A DNA stretch of 33,066 nt from positions 1 to 33,066 of the forward strand of contig SFDM01000035.1 in NCBI GenBank assembly GCA_004558205.1, in the 5' to 3' direction. Below are positions 1 to 7,865 of this stretch, one piece after another; the stretch's first letter is position 1, and every line of letters starts with the position of its first letter. This DNA is from Pyramidobacter piscolens (GTDB lineage Bacteria; Synergistota; Synergistia; Synergistales; Dethiosulfovibrionaceae). The translations under genes were made by a program, and so were the position numbers. Below the pieces are notes generated by a model. It saw nothing but the letters and a program-made list of their open reading frames with translations, was not told where the DNA came from and ran no database searches.

Positions 1-1959
1 CTTGACGATCAGCAGGTCGCCGCCCGAGGCGTTGCCCTCCAGTTCCAGCGTGCCGCCGCCGGAGTAGCTCTCCACGGTCAGCGTCCCGATGGAGTTGCCA
101 GGGGCCACGGCGCCGTCGTTGGTTACCGCGTTCTGAATTACGCCGTTGCCCTGAAGCCGCCCTGCCGTCTCCACGTACACAGAACTGCTCACCAGTTCGC
201 CGCCGGTTCCGTCCTCCCGCTTCGAGATGGACAGGGTGCCGCCGCGGACCACCGTGGGGCCCTCGTAGGTGTTCGTGCCGGTCATGAAAAGCGTGCCCGT
301 GCCGTCTTTCAAGAAGCCCACTTTGTCATATTTCTCCATAGCCTTGTATTCTTCCAGAATTTTGGACACCTCTTCGCTGACCTCGCCGACCACGCCTTCC
401 TTGTTGACCAGGTGGTGCGACGCGATCCACTCCTTCTGTTCGATGTCGTTGGCGAAGACGCTGGGGCCGTAGGAATCGTCGAAGTCCACCTTATAGAGCA
501 GGCCGTATTTTTCTTCCGCGTCGGCGGTGCTCAAACGGTTCATGTTGAGCTGCGAGGGGCCTCTCACGGCCTTGCCCGCGTCCAGAATCCCCTGGCCGTA
601 GACCTGGTCGAAGGACGCCGCCTGCGCGTCGCCCGACAGCACCGCCTCGTAGTAGGGCGTGCCGTCGGAATACACGAGCAACTCTTTAGGCGCTGCCGTT
701 CCCTCGTAGACTCTCAAAAACTTGTCAAGGCTGTCAATGCCATAATAGTTTTCCAACATTCGGGAGTTGCTGTCGTAAAATTCCTTCAGTCTCGCCTGAA
801 CGTCCTCATCGGTATAGGAGCTTTTCTTCTCGTCGATAAAGAGCAGGCGGACCTGAAGCGATATTTTCTCGGTGTAGGTGCTTTCATCGATGATCTCGAT
901 ATTGCTGGTTTCGTCCATGTCCACGTAAAAATCGGGGTAATTGAAGTCCCTGTCGGCGGTGGACAGAAGCGTGTCGGCCAGCTGCTTTCCCGACATCCAG
1001 GGATAGGCCTGCTGCACCAGCCCCGCGGCTCCCGTCACGTAGGGCGCCGCCATGGACGTGCCCGACATGAGGGTGTAGCCGTCAAGGTTCGCTGAATTAA
1101 TTGAATTGATATCCACTCCCGGCGCCAGAAGGCTGTATTCCTCCGCCCCGAAGGCCAGGTTGGAGAAATTCGCAATGGCTTCGTCGCCCAGCGTCTTCTT
1201 TCCCTGGGAATCTATGGTCACTTTCGAAGGGTCAAGGGCCATCACGCTGAGCCAGGCCGTCGCTTCGGGGTAAAAAGTGGGATAGGAGGCAGGCGAGATT
1301 GGCCCCAGGTTTCCCGAGTTGCTGGCGGCAAAGACTATCAGTTTGCCCTCCCTCACCGACAGGTCAAGCAACGCTGCCCCAATTTCACTTACAATTTCAG
1401 ATCGTATAAAATCCAACGATTTCTCATCGAGCCAAAAGTAGTATCCGACACTGTAGTTCCCCCAGCTGTTGTTGATGACCTTGATGTCGTCTTTCCCTGA
1501 AAAAGCCTCTGTCAGCGCCGCAATTATTTGTCTTGTCACATCGTCGTTCAGGTATCCAAAAGTTCGGGCCGCCGACGCCAGCCCGGCGTCAAAAGCTACG
1601 CCCTGCATGTTGCCGTCCGCATCGCTCCCGTCGCGGTTGGCTGCCATGATGCCCGCCACGTGGGAGCCGTGCTCGTTCTCCGCCCAGTCCTCCACGTAGC
1701 TTTCAATGAAGACCTGAAAGGCGTCCTTGCCGGCAAATTCCCTGTGGGACAGCCTCATGCCGTCGTCCAAAATCCCCAGAGTGACGCCCTTTCCCGTGTA
1801 ACCCAGCTCGTAGGCCGTGGCCGCGTTGATAATGTCCAGCCCCGTGCTGTTCCAGTATTCCTGTGTCTTAAAGTCCTCCGCCGCCCAGGCGCCACCGCCG
1901 GCCAGCAGGACAGCGGCACAGACAAAGCCTCGCCAATCTCTACCCAAAGGATGAAACAT
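1..1959 (-). CDS. S8 (subtilisin-like) serine protease autotransporter, 5' part, runs off the left edge
   Basis: The reading frame is open from the ATG at 1959 to the window edge (653 codons), so the C-terminus is missing. Residues 1-27 look like a signal peptide (basic start, hydrophobic AVLLAGGG, cleavage near AWA-A). The subtilisin triad is visible: Asp65 in GILDDG, His97 in HGSHVAGI and Ser302 in SGTSMAAP. Near residues 550-585 comes a passenger-associated repeat of the autotransporter type (TGTNTYEGPTVVRGGTLSI), then Gly/Asn-rich beta-helix-like sequence. In this family the protease domain is carried to the surface by a C-terminal beta-barrel; the barrel must lie outside the window, so secretion by type V is inferred. 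A GGAGGGG ribosome site lies about 8 nt before the ATG. A parS-like palindrome sits 32 bp upstream. Likely a surface or self-processing protease (NalP/Ssp-like); substrate unknown. Confidence 0.9.
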   Translation of the reverse strand, partial: MFHPLGRDWRGFVCAAVLLAGGGAWAAEDFKTQEYWNSTGLDIINAATAYELGYTGKGVTLGILDDGMRLSHREFAGKDAFQVFIESYVEDWAENEHGSHVAGIMAANRDGSDADGNMQGVAFDAGLASAARTFGYLNDDVTRQIIAALTEAFSGKDDIKVINNSWGNYSVGYYFWLDEKSLDFIRSEIVSEIGAALLDLSVREGKLIVFAASNSGNLGPISPASYPTFYPEATAWLSVMALDPSKVTIDSQGKKTLGDEAIANFSNLAFGAEEYSLLAPGVDINSINSANLDGYTLMSGTSMAAPYVTGAAGLVQQAYPWMSGKQLADTLLSTADRDFNYPDFYVDMDETSNIEIIDESTYTEKISLQVRLLFIDEKKSSYTDEDVQARLKEFYDSNSRMLENYYGIDSLDKFLRVYEGTAAPKELLVYSDGTPYYEAVLSGDAQAASFDQVYGQGILDAGKAVRGPSQLNMNRLSTADAEEKYGLLYKVDFDDSYGPSVFANDIEQKEWIASHHLVNKEGVVGEVSEEVSKILEEYKAMEKYDKVGFLKDGTGTLFMTGTNTYEGPTVVRGGTLSISKREDGTGGELVSSSVYVETAGRLQGNGVIQNAVTNDGAVAPGNSIGTLTVESYSGGGTLELEGNASGGDLLIVK

Positions 1960-1990
1960 ATCCCCAACCCCTCCAGTCCGATCATTCCAA

Positions 1991-2010
1991 AATGTTCCAC
2001 GTGGAACATT
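1991..2010. promoter_or_regulatory. parS-like centromere site 1 (ParB binding)
   Basis: A perfect 20-bp palindrome whose core TGTTCCACGTGGAACA matches the known bacterial parS consensus (TGTTNCACGTGNAACA class). It lies upstream of the autotransporter gene and within 4 kb of gyrB. No transcription role is evident. A second copy with a 14-bp perfect core is at 2719-2732. Confidence 0.75.
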
Positions 2011-2040
2011 TTTTCACAGCCCGCCTTTAGAACTTCCATT

Positions 2041-2191
2041 CAGGTCAAAAAATTTTCAACGCGAAGGAGAAGCTGAAACTATGAGAACCGTTCTATCATC
2101 CGCAAAAGCCGTTTTTCATACATTTCAGCTTTTGCTCCTCCTTGGTTTTCGTTTTTCCTTTGTACCCTTTGCGTTGAAATCTTTTGACCTG
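2041..2191. repeat. MITE-like inverted-repeat element, family BC, copy 1 (short form)
   Basis: The ends are inverted copies of each other: CAGGTCAAAA..TTTTCAACGC on the left and GCGTTGAAATCTTTTGACCTG on the right. The same terminal sequence (CAACGCAAAG..) recurs in longer elements at 10152-10446 and 15039-15486. The copy is bordered by near-identical 15-bp direct repeats at 2026-2040 and 2209-2223 (14 of 15 matches), the left one touching the element. There is no transposase or convincing coding sequence inside. Confidence 0.65.
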
Positions 2192-2488
2192 GCTCTTCAA
2201 AACGACGATTTAGAACCTCCATTCCAGCCGGAGGGAGCCAGTGAAGCTGCTGGCGCCGGGGAGGATGTGCCAGGAGAAATGGCCGTCGGCGACGCTGTAG
2301 CGTCCGCTGTCCAGGCAGCGTTGAAAAAAGCTGCCTGGACCAGGGGGGTGTCCTCGTAAAGGAAACCGCAAAAAAATCGCGCCCGGCCGCGTTTTTTAAA
2401 ACATTGCCTCGATGTTATAGGCTGATTTTATCATAAATTATTCATTCCAGACATTTTATGAGAATAACCTTTGTCTTACATTACCAAC

Positions 2489-2520
2489 AAAAAAGACGCC
2501 CCTTTCCGGGACGTCTTTTA
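2489..2520 (-). terminator. Intrinsic terminator, probably for the gyrB-murI-ywbE direction
   Basis: The stem AGACGTCCCGG..GGGGCGTCT is followed on the minus strand by TTTTTTG. It is weakly bidirectional because a TTTTA run also follows on the plus strand. It lies about 290 bp past ywbE, the nearest minus-strand gene upstream. Confidence 0.65.
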
Positions 2521-2536
2521 GAGTAGTTTTTATTTC

Positions 2537-2710
2537 ATACTAATTGCTCATTGAGATGATGAATACCTGCTGAGGGGACGACCCGGGGGGTATCCACAAA
2601 GCGAGTATAGGCAGGCCGAATAGGCCGAGATCGTCTTTAGCGGCTGCATGGCCCTCAGGTCGGCCCCGGACGTTAGTTGAGCTGTTTATTCGGAAATCGG
2701 AAATTAGCAT
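2537..2710. repeat. Hairpin/MITE-like element, family A, copy 1
   Basis: 174-bp non-coding element. The termini are short inverted repeats (ATACTAATT at the left; AAATTAGCAT at the right). The core holds a long imperfect hairpin (GACCCGGGGGGTATCCAC.. to the matching GC-rich arm near 2650-2668) and an inner palindrome GGCCGAATAGGCC. Homologous copies lie at 10016-10152 and 15221-15386. It stops 8 bp before parS-like site 2. Confidence 0.7.
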
Positions 2711-2717
2711 TAAAAAA

Positions 2718-2733
2718 CGTTCCACGTGGAACA
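2718..2733. promoter_or_regulatory. parS-like centromere site 2 (ParB binding)
   Basis: The sequence CGTTCCACGTGGAACA differs from the first site only in the outermost base of the 16-mer; the inner 14 bp are a perfect palindrome. Two such sites within 730 bp are far more than chance would give. It lies in the gap between ywbE and the autotransporter gene. Confidence 0.72.
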
Positions 2734-2811
2734 AAACGTTCCATGGAGAAGCAGCATGAAAGAAGCCGTGTCCGCATTCTCACAGGATTCTAAATACCGG
2801 TCGTCAGCGTG

Positions 2812-3009
2812 TCAGGCTTGCAAAATAGACTGCACGCGGCCTACCTGGCCGTCTTCGAGCATCACTTTGATGCCGTGAGGATGGGTGGGGCTGTGGGTCA
2901 AAATGCGCATGACCACGCCGCGGGTCAGCTTGCCCGTGGGCTGGTCGCATTTCAGCACAATGTCCACGGTCTGGCCGATTTTGACGTTGGAACGGTTCTT
3001 TCCGTCCAT
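2812..3009 (-). CDS. ywbE: YwbE family protein (DUF2196)
   Basis: A 65-residue protein with the family signature: KIGQTVDIVLKCDQPTGKLT, then RGVVMRILT, HPHGIKVMLEDGQVGRVQ. Length and sequence match the small conserved YwbE family, whose biochemical function is not established. The start ATG at 3009 has an AAAGGAGG site 9 nt upstream; a longer in-frame reading back to 3087 crosses the murI terminator and is not likely. It lies downstream of murI with an 81-bp gap holding a terminator, so it may be partly uncoupled from murI. Confidence 0.88.
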   Translation of the reverse strand: MDGKNRSNVKIGQTVDIVLKCDQPTGKLTRGVVMRILTHSPTHPHGIKVMLEDGQVGRVQSILQA

Positions 3010-3033
3010 GATGGATAACCTCCTTTGAGGGGA

Positions 3034-3079
3034 TAAAAAAAGCGGGGCGAGAGAAGGAAAAGGCCTTCCATCGTCCCGC
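3034..3079 (-). terminator. Intrinsic terminator after murI
   Basis: On the minus strand GCGGGACGA (3079-3071) pairs with TCGCCCCGC (3050-3042), followed by TTTTTTT. An inner GGAAGG/CCTTC pairing may extend it. It sits between murI and ywbE, so read-through or a second promoter would be needed for ywbE. Confidence 0.65.
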
Positions 3080-3090
3080 ATGTTCATTTT

Positions 3091-3900
3091 TTACAGCGCA
3101 AGGGGCTTCGGCGCGGGGACTTTATAGGCCGCGTCGGGGGCTTTCAGGCCGAAGCGCGAGGCCGCCGCGGCGCACTGCTCCGGATCGCCCGACGTGTTCA
3201 GCACGAAGCTGCCCTTGCCGGCGTCGTTCAGCCAGTTCTTCTCCTCCAGGTAACGCTTCACCGCCATCACCTGCTCATGGGCGGGATCGATCAGAGTGAT
3301 GCCGGGATAGAGGCGGTGCAGGTTTTCCGACACCAGCGGGTAGTGGGTGCATCCCAGGATCAGGTGCTTCACCGGCGCCTGGGCAAGAATGCTGTCCACG
3401 GCCGCTTTGACCTCGGGATCGATCACTTCGGGGCGCAGGTCGCCGCTGTCGATAAAACGGGCCAGATTGGGGCATCCGGCGCAGACCACCTTCATGCCGG
3501 GCTTGACGGCGTTGATCAGGCGGTTGTAGCACTTGCTCTGAGCCGTGAACACGGTGCCCATCATGCCCACGCAGTCGATATCCAGCGTGGCCGTATAGGC
3601 GCTGCCAGCTTCGACGACGCTGTAGATCTTGAAGGGATAGTCGTTCCTGTAATGATCGATCAGCGTGGAGATGGTATTGCAGGCCACGGCGACCACCTTG
3701 ACCTCCTGGGCGGCCATGAATTCGAGGATCTGGCGCGTCAGATGCAGGATGTCGTCCTGTTTCCTGTTGCCGTAGGGCATATTGGCGCTGTCCGCGAAGT
3801 AGACGATCTTCTCGTTGGGGAGGATCTTCTGCATCTCTCTGACGACGGTAAAACCGCCGACGCCCGTGTCGAATACGCCGATAGGACTGTGCTTATCCAT
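3091..3900 (-). CDS. murI: Glutamate racemase
   Basis: A 269-residue enzyme converting L- to D-glutamate for peptidoglycan precursors in the cytoplasm. N-terminal IGVFDTGVGGFTVV with the family Asp (D11); catalytic Cys74 in VACNTIS; second catalytic Cys184 with the GCTHYPL motif. Length is normal. The ATG at 3900 (MDKHSP) is preferred because GAAAGGAAG lies about 10 nt upstream; an upstream TTG at 3921 falls before that site. Starts 43 bp after gyrB and is probably cotranscribed with it. A small oddity is CPNLARFID in place of the more usual CP-hydrophobic stretch after the first half. Confidence 0.95.
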   Translation of the reverse strand: MDKHSPIGVFDTGVGGFTVVREMQKILPNEKIVYFADSANMPYGNRKQDDILHLTRQILEFMAAQEVKVVAVACNTISTLIDHYRNDYPFKIYSVVEAGSAYTATLDIDCVGMMGTVFTAQSKCYNRLINAVKPGMKVVCAGCPNLARFIDSGDLRPEVIDPEVKAAVDSILAQAPVKHLILGCTHYPLVSENLHRLYPGITLIDPAHEQVMAVKRYLEEKNWLNDAGKGSFVLNTSGDPEQCAAAASRFGLKAPDAAYKVPAPKPLAL

Positions 3901-3943
3901 GACAAAAAGACTTCCTTTCAATAGTGTATGGCGATGGACGGGG

Positions 3944-5842
3944 TTATACGTCCAGGTTTTTGACTTCGTGCGCGTGGGCCTGGATAAAGTCGCGGCGGGG
4001 CTCCACGCGGTCGCCCATCAGGATGTTGAAATACTCGTCGGCTCCGAGGGCGTCGTCCACTTCGATCTGCTTCAGAAGACGGGTGGCCGGATCCATGGTG
4101 GTCTCCCACAGCTGTTCGGGGTTCATTTCGCCGAGGCCCTTGTATCTCTGCACCGACGGCTTTTTGCCCTCGGCGTCGTAGCCATCCATCATGACGCGCA
4201 GTTCCTTGTCGCTGTAGAGGTAGTCCACTTTTTTGCCCATCTGCACGCGGTAGAGCGGCGGGACGGCCAGATAGATATGTCCCTTTTCAACGAGCTCCCT
4301 CATGTGGCGGAAGAAGAAGGTCAGAAGCAGCGTGCTGATATGGGCGCCGTCGACGTCGGCATCGGTCATGATGATGATCTTGCTGTAGCGCAGCTTGGAG
4401 ATGTCGAAATCCTCGCCGATGCCGCAGCCCAGCGCCTGGATGATCACGCGGATTTCCTTGCTGCTCAGGATCTTGTCCATGCGGGCTTTTTCGACGTTCA
4501 GGATTTTGCCGCGCAGGGGCAGGATGGCCTGGAACTTGCGGTCGCGGCCCTGCTTGGCGCTGCCGCCTGCCGAGTCTCCCTCGACGATGTAGACTTCGCA
4601 GTTCTCGGCGGTGCGGCTAGAACAGTCCGCCAGCTTGCCCGGCAGAGTCAGCCCGGTCATGGCCGACTTTCGAACCAGTTCGCGGGCCTTCTTGGCGGCT
4701 TCGCGGGCCTGGCGGGCCTTGACGGCCTTGTCGATGATCGGCTTGATCACCGCCGGCTGCTCTTCAAGCGCCGTCAGCAGGCCGTCGTAGAGCACCGAAT
4801 CCACGATGCCCTTCACCTCGCCGTTGCCCAGCTTGGTCTTGGTCTGCCCTTCGAACTGGGGAGTGCTGAGCTTCACCGAAAGCACGCAGGTCAAGCCCTC
4901 GCGGAGGTCGTCGCCCGACAGGTTGGCGTCCTTCTCTTTCAGGACGCCCGCGCGGCGCGCGCCTTCGTTGATGCCGCGGGTCATGGCGCTGCGCAGCCCC
5001 GCCACGTGGGTGCCGCCCTCCACGGTGTGGATCAGGTTGGCGAAGGAAAAGAGGCGCTCGATATACTCGTCGGTGTACTGAAAAGCCATCTCGACGGCCA
5101 CGCCGTCCCTCTCGCCCTTCACGACGATGGGCTTGGGCGTCAAAAGCTCCTTGCCCTCGTCGAGGAAATCCACAAAGGCCGCGATCCCGCCTTCATAGCA
5201 ATACGTCCAGGTCTTCTCCTCGCGCTCGTCCACAAAGGTGAACTTCAGCCCGGGGTTTAAAAAAGCCATCTCGCGGAAGTGGTTGCCCAGCGTTTCCGCC
5301 GAGAACTCCACCTCGTCGAAGATCTCGCTGTCGGGCATGAACGTCACCGTGGTGCCCCGCTTTGTGGTGGGCGCGCCGCCCGTCAGGTCCGTCACGGGGA
5401 CGCCGCGCTCGAAGCGCTCGGTCCACTCCTTGCCATCGCGGCAGACCGTCACTTCAAGCCATTCCGACAGCGCGTTGACCACCGAAACGCCCACGCCGTG
5501 AAGGCCGCCGGAAACTTTGTAGTTGTGGTTGTCGAACTTGCCGCCGGCGTGAAGCACCGTCAAAACCACCTCGAGGGCAGGACGCCCGTTCGAGGGATGG
5601 GGATCGGTAGGAATACCGCGGCCGTTGTCCTGGACGGTGACGCTCTCGTCCCTGTGGACGACCACGCTGATCTCCGTGCAGTATCCGGCCAGCGCCTCGT
5701 CGACCGAGTTGTCCACCACCTCATAAACGCAGTGGTGCAGACCGCGGGTCGTCGTGTCGCCGATGTACATGCCCGGACGCATACGAACGGCCTGCAGGCC
5801 TTCGAGGACCTGAATATCCTTGGCTGTATACTGTGCGCTCAT
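3944..5842 (-). CDS. gyrB: DNA gyrase subunit B
   Basis: A 632-residue type II topoisomerase ATPase subunit. GHKL ATPase motifs: VVDNSVDEALAG, DNGRGIP and GGLHGVGVSVVNALS. The TOPRIM domain shows EGDSAGGSAKQGRDR, LPLRGKILNVEKA and DADVDGAHISTLLL. The C-terminus has QRYKGLGEMNPEQLWETTMDP, typical of GyrB rather than ParE. Full length for the short (non-inserted) GyrB class. The ATG at 5842 overlaps the stop of the RemB-like gene (ATGA), so the two are translationally coupled. gyrA is not in the window. Confidence 0.98.
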   Translation of the reverse strand: MSAQYTAKDIQVLEGLQAVRMRPGMYIGDTTTRGLHHCVYEVVDNSVDEALAGYCTEISVVVHRDESVTVQDNGRGIPTDPHPSNGRPALEVVLTVLHAGGKFDNHNYKVSGGLHGVGVSVVNALSEWLEVTVCRDGKEWTERFERGVPVTDLTGGAPTTKRGTTVTFMPDSEIFDEVEFSAETLGNHFREMAFLNPGLKFTFVDEREEKTWTYCYEGGIAAFVDFLDEGKELLTPKPIVVKGERDGVAVEMAFQYTDEYIERLFSFANLIHTVEGGTHVAGLRSAMTRGINEGARRAGVLKEKDANLSGDDLREGLTCVLSVKLSTPQFEGQTKTKLGNGEVKGIVDSVLYDGLLTALEEQPAVIKPIIDKAVKARQAREAAKKARELVRKSAMTGLTLPGKLADCSSRTAENCEVYIVEGDSAGGSAKQGRDRKFQAILPLRGKILNVEKARMDKILSSKEIRVIIQALGCGIGEDFDISKLRYSKIIIMTDADVDGAHISTLLLTFFFRHMRELVEKGHIYLAVPPLYRVQMGKKVDYLYSDKELRVMMDGYDAEGKKPSVQRYKGLGEMNPEQLWETTMDPATRLLKQIEVDDALGADEYFNILMGDRVEPRRDFIQAHAHEVKNLDV

Positions 5843-6057
5843 TGCTGTTCAACCTCCTGATTCAACACGTGGGGAAGCTCCAGATGCAAAGCCCCTTCAA
5901 ATAAATCCTCATATCGGCGCGCGAGCGTGGCCGGACGGAACCCCGTGACGCTTTTCCGGCCATCGTCATAGTATACGACGGTCCGGTCGTCCTCACGGAC
6001 CAGCGCGACGACGTTCTCGAGAAAAATACAGTCCTCGCCCTCGATGGGAATAAACAT
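5839..6057 (-). CDS. RemB-like DUF370 family protein
   Basis: A 72-residue protein starting MFIPIEGEDCIFLENVVALV, resembling the small RemA/RemB (DUF370) proteins, DNA-binding or matrix regulators in Bacillus, where remB lies just before gyrB. The same position and a 4-bp overlap with gyrB support the call more than sequence alone. The ATG at 6057 follows a GAGAGGAGGCG site. An extended -10 promoter lies about 45 bp upstream. recF and dnaN, which often precede it, are absent. Function in this organism is not known. Confidence 0.6.
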   Translation of the reverse strand: MFIPIEGEDCIFLENVVALVREDDRTVVYYDDGRKSVTGFRPATLARRYEDLFEGALHLELPHVLNQEVEQQ

Positions 6058-6102
6058 TCATGCGCGCCTCCTCTCGTTTTTTGTCGAGTCTCTAACCGAT
6101 TT

Positions 6103-6108
6103 ATTATA
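6103..6108 (-). promoter_or_regulatory. Extended -10 promoter for the remB-gyrB-murI unit
   Basis: The minus strand reads TGGTATAAT, a perfect -10 with the TGN extension; no good -35 is seen at 17 bp. It is about 45 bp upstream of the RemB-like start. The surrounding gap (6058-6402) otherwise holds only weak hairpins and a possible 19-codon leader ORF. Confidence 0.6.
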
Positions 6109-6301
6109 CCAGAATTTTTTCATTTTGATTCTTCGGTTTTTGCAAACGTGGGAAAGGGAGAAAGGCATCTCCCACGCCAATAGACCGCGCGGCAAAATTA
6201 AAAGCGCGCCGAAATAGTTCGAAAACGGTGGATTTTGACGCCCGAAGACTGTACAATGAAGCGCATATAAAGGGACTTTTCTAAAAGGACGGCAGGCTTA
6301 G

Positions 6302-6361
6302 ATGACAGAATTAAAAACAGAGTCTCTGGATTATTACGGATTACTCCTTGCGGCAGAATAA
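6302..6361 (+). CDS. Possible 19-residue leader peptide
   Basis: ATG ACA GAA .. GCA GAA TAA encodes MTELKTESLDYYGLLLAAE. An AAAAGGA sequence lies about 12 nt upstream, rather far for a ribosome site. It ends 41 bp before the LuxR-fusion membrane protein. There is no homology that I can recognise; it may be a chance ORF in a transcribed leader. Confidence 0.2.
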   Translation: MTELKTESLDYYGLLLAAE

Positions 6362-6402
6362 ATTAAACGGCAACGTTATAGACGGAAAGGGGATTGGCTC
6401 TC

Positions 6403-7806
6403 ATGGATAAAAAATCAGACGCCGGCGTCAAGGCCGCTTATTTATGGGCGTTGGCTTTTGCTCTGACCATGTACCAATTTTTATTGACGGAACTTCTGGT
6501 CAACGACCTCTCGGCGACACGGCTCGGAAAAGAGGCTTCCATCTATCTCTACGCGCTGACCATGGCCAGCGCGGCGGCGGGTTATCTGGCTTTCGCGCTC
6601 CGCGCCAGAGGCAGGAGCGCCTCCCGGCTCTGGATCTCCGGAGGCGCTCTCCTTTCGGGACTCTGCCTGACAGCCGCGGCGGCGGCCCCCTTTCCATCCC
6701 TCCTGAAAACCGGCGCCTGCGCAAGCCTTTTCTGCGTCGGCGTCTCTCAGGGCTGCCTCTGCGCCGGCATGAGCCGCTCCATGCAGGGCTCGCCCTTTCT
6801 GGGACGAACCGCCGGCGCGGGAATCTGCGGCGCCGTGGCGGCGCAGTACGCCGTCCAGACAGCCTTTCACGGACGGATTTTCCTCCAGGCGCTGTCCATA
6901 GTCGCCGCGGCTCTGGCCTTATCGTTCCTGCAAAGGCGCCTTCCTCAAGGTTCTTCCGGCAATACGGAAAGAGCAGATTCCGGAAGGGTCCTGAGAATCA
7001 TGGGCCCTTCGATCGCGGTGGCGCTTCTCGCGTCGCTGATCCTCAACGCCGAAGACTGTATCGCCACCGCGCTCCACGCCACGGGGAACATCAACGTGGG
7101 CGACTGGCCGCGGCTTTGCTACGCGCTGTCGGCGCTGCTCGCGGGCTGCCTCGCCGACTGGCGGAAGGGACGATGGCTGGGGCTGGCCCTGCTGTGCGTC
7201 CTGCTCACGTCGCTCTCCTTTTACGCGCTGCCCCTCAGCGCCGGTTTCAGCCCGAGCTTTTACCCTCTTTTAATCTATGTCCAGGGCGGCTTTTACGTGG
7301 TCTACCTGACGTCGGCCTTCATCAAAAAAGCGGCCCTTACCGGTTATCCCGAGCTCTGGGCCGGCATGGGAAGGGTTATACGCTCACTGAGTCTGGCGGC
7401 GATCCTCCTTTTTATGGCCGAAAGGGAAATCCGGCCTCTGCCAATGATGGCGGCCAACACGGTCCTGCTGGCGCTGCTCGCGGGCGTGGTCGCCGTGAAA
7501 AACCAGCCTGCCGAAACCGGCGTTCCCGCGCCGCCGCTTTCGGCGGAGGAGCGCCTGGCCTTTTACGCCCGCTCCCATGGCCTGACGGAGCGGGAGAACG
7601 AAGTTCTCGCCAAGGTGCTCGAGAGCGAAAGACCTCTTCGCGAGATCGCTTTGGACGTCTACATGTCCGAAAGGGTACTCCAAAGGCGCCTGTCGTCGAT
7701 CTACGCGAAAGCGGGCGTAAAATCGCGGCGCGCGCTGCTGCGCGATTTCTACGACTGCGACGCCAGCCCCCAAACCCCGGCTGCGCCGGAAAAATCCGCG
7801 TTATAG
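6403..7806 (+). CDS. MFS-like membrane protein fused to a C-terminal LuxR-type helix-turn-helix
   Basis: A 467-residue protein. Residues about 10-375 form roughly twelve hydrophobic segments, in the style of a major-facilitator transporter. Residues 394-450 are a LuxR/GerE helix-turn-helix: LTERENEVLAKVLE, IALDVYMSERVLQRRLSSIY, KAGVKSRRALL. So the protein appears to be a membrane-bound transcription regulator, the membrane part perhaps sensing a ligand or an envelope state. Such MFS-LuxR fusions are known in some anaerobes but targets are mostly unknown. The ATG at 6403 has GGGGA about 9 nt upstream; the TTG at 6394 is too close to it. Followed after 59 bp by the DUF2157 membrane gene, probably cotranscribed. 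Confidence 0.8.
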   Translation: MDKKSDAGVKAAYLWALAFALTMYQFLLTELLVNDLSATRLGKEASIYLYALTMASAAAGYLAFALRARGRSASRLWISGGALLSGLCLTAAAAAPFPSLLKTGACASLFCVGVSQGCLCAGMSRSMQGSPFLGRTAGAGICGAVAAQYAVQTAFHGRIFLQALSIVAAALALSFLQRRLPQGSSGNTERADSGRVLRIMGPSIAVALLASLILNAEDCIATALHATGNINVGDWPRLCYALSALLAGCLADWRKGRWLGLALLCVLLTSLSFYALPLSAGFSPSFYPLLIYVQGGFYVVYLTSAFIKKAALTGYPELWAGMGRVIRSLSLAAILLFMAEREIRPLPMMAANTVLLALLAGVVAVKNQPAETGVPAPPLSAEERLAFYARSHGLTERENEVLAKVLESERPLREIALDVYMSERVLQRRLSSIYAKAGVKSRRALLRDFYDCDASPQTPAAPEKSAL

Positions 7807-7865
7807 CCGTCATAGGAAGCGCCGCGGCGAACATCGATCTTAATTCTGTGAAGGGAGATTTTTCT

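Noticed and set aside
2081..2359. 92-codon plus-strand ORF
   Set aside because: It overlaps a BC repeat, has low-complexity composition and a peptide that recurs wherever the repeat occurs; no family resemblance.
3815..5260. 481-codon plus-strand ORF
   Set aside because: Antisense to gyrB and murI, which have full sets of family motifs.
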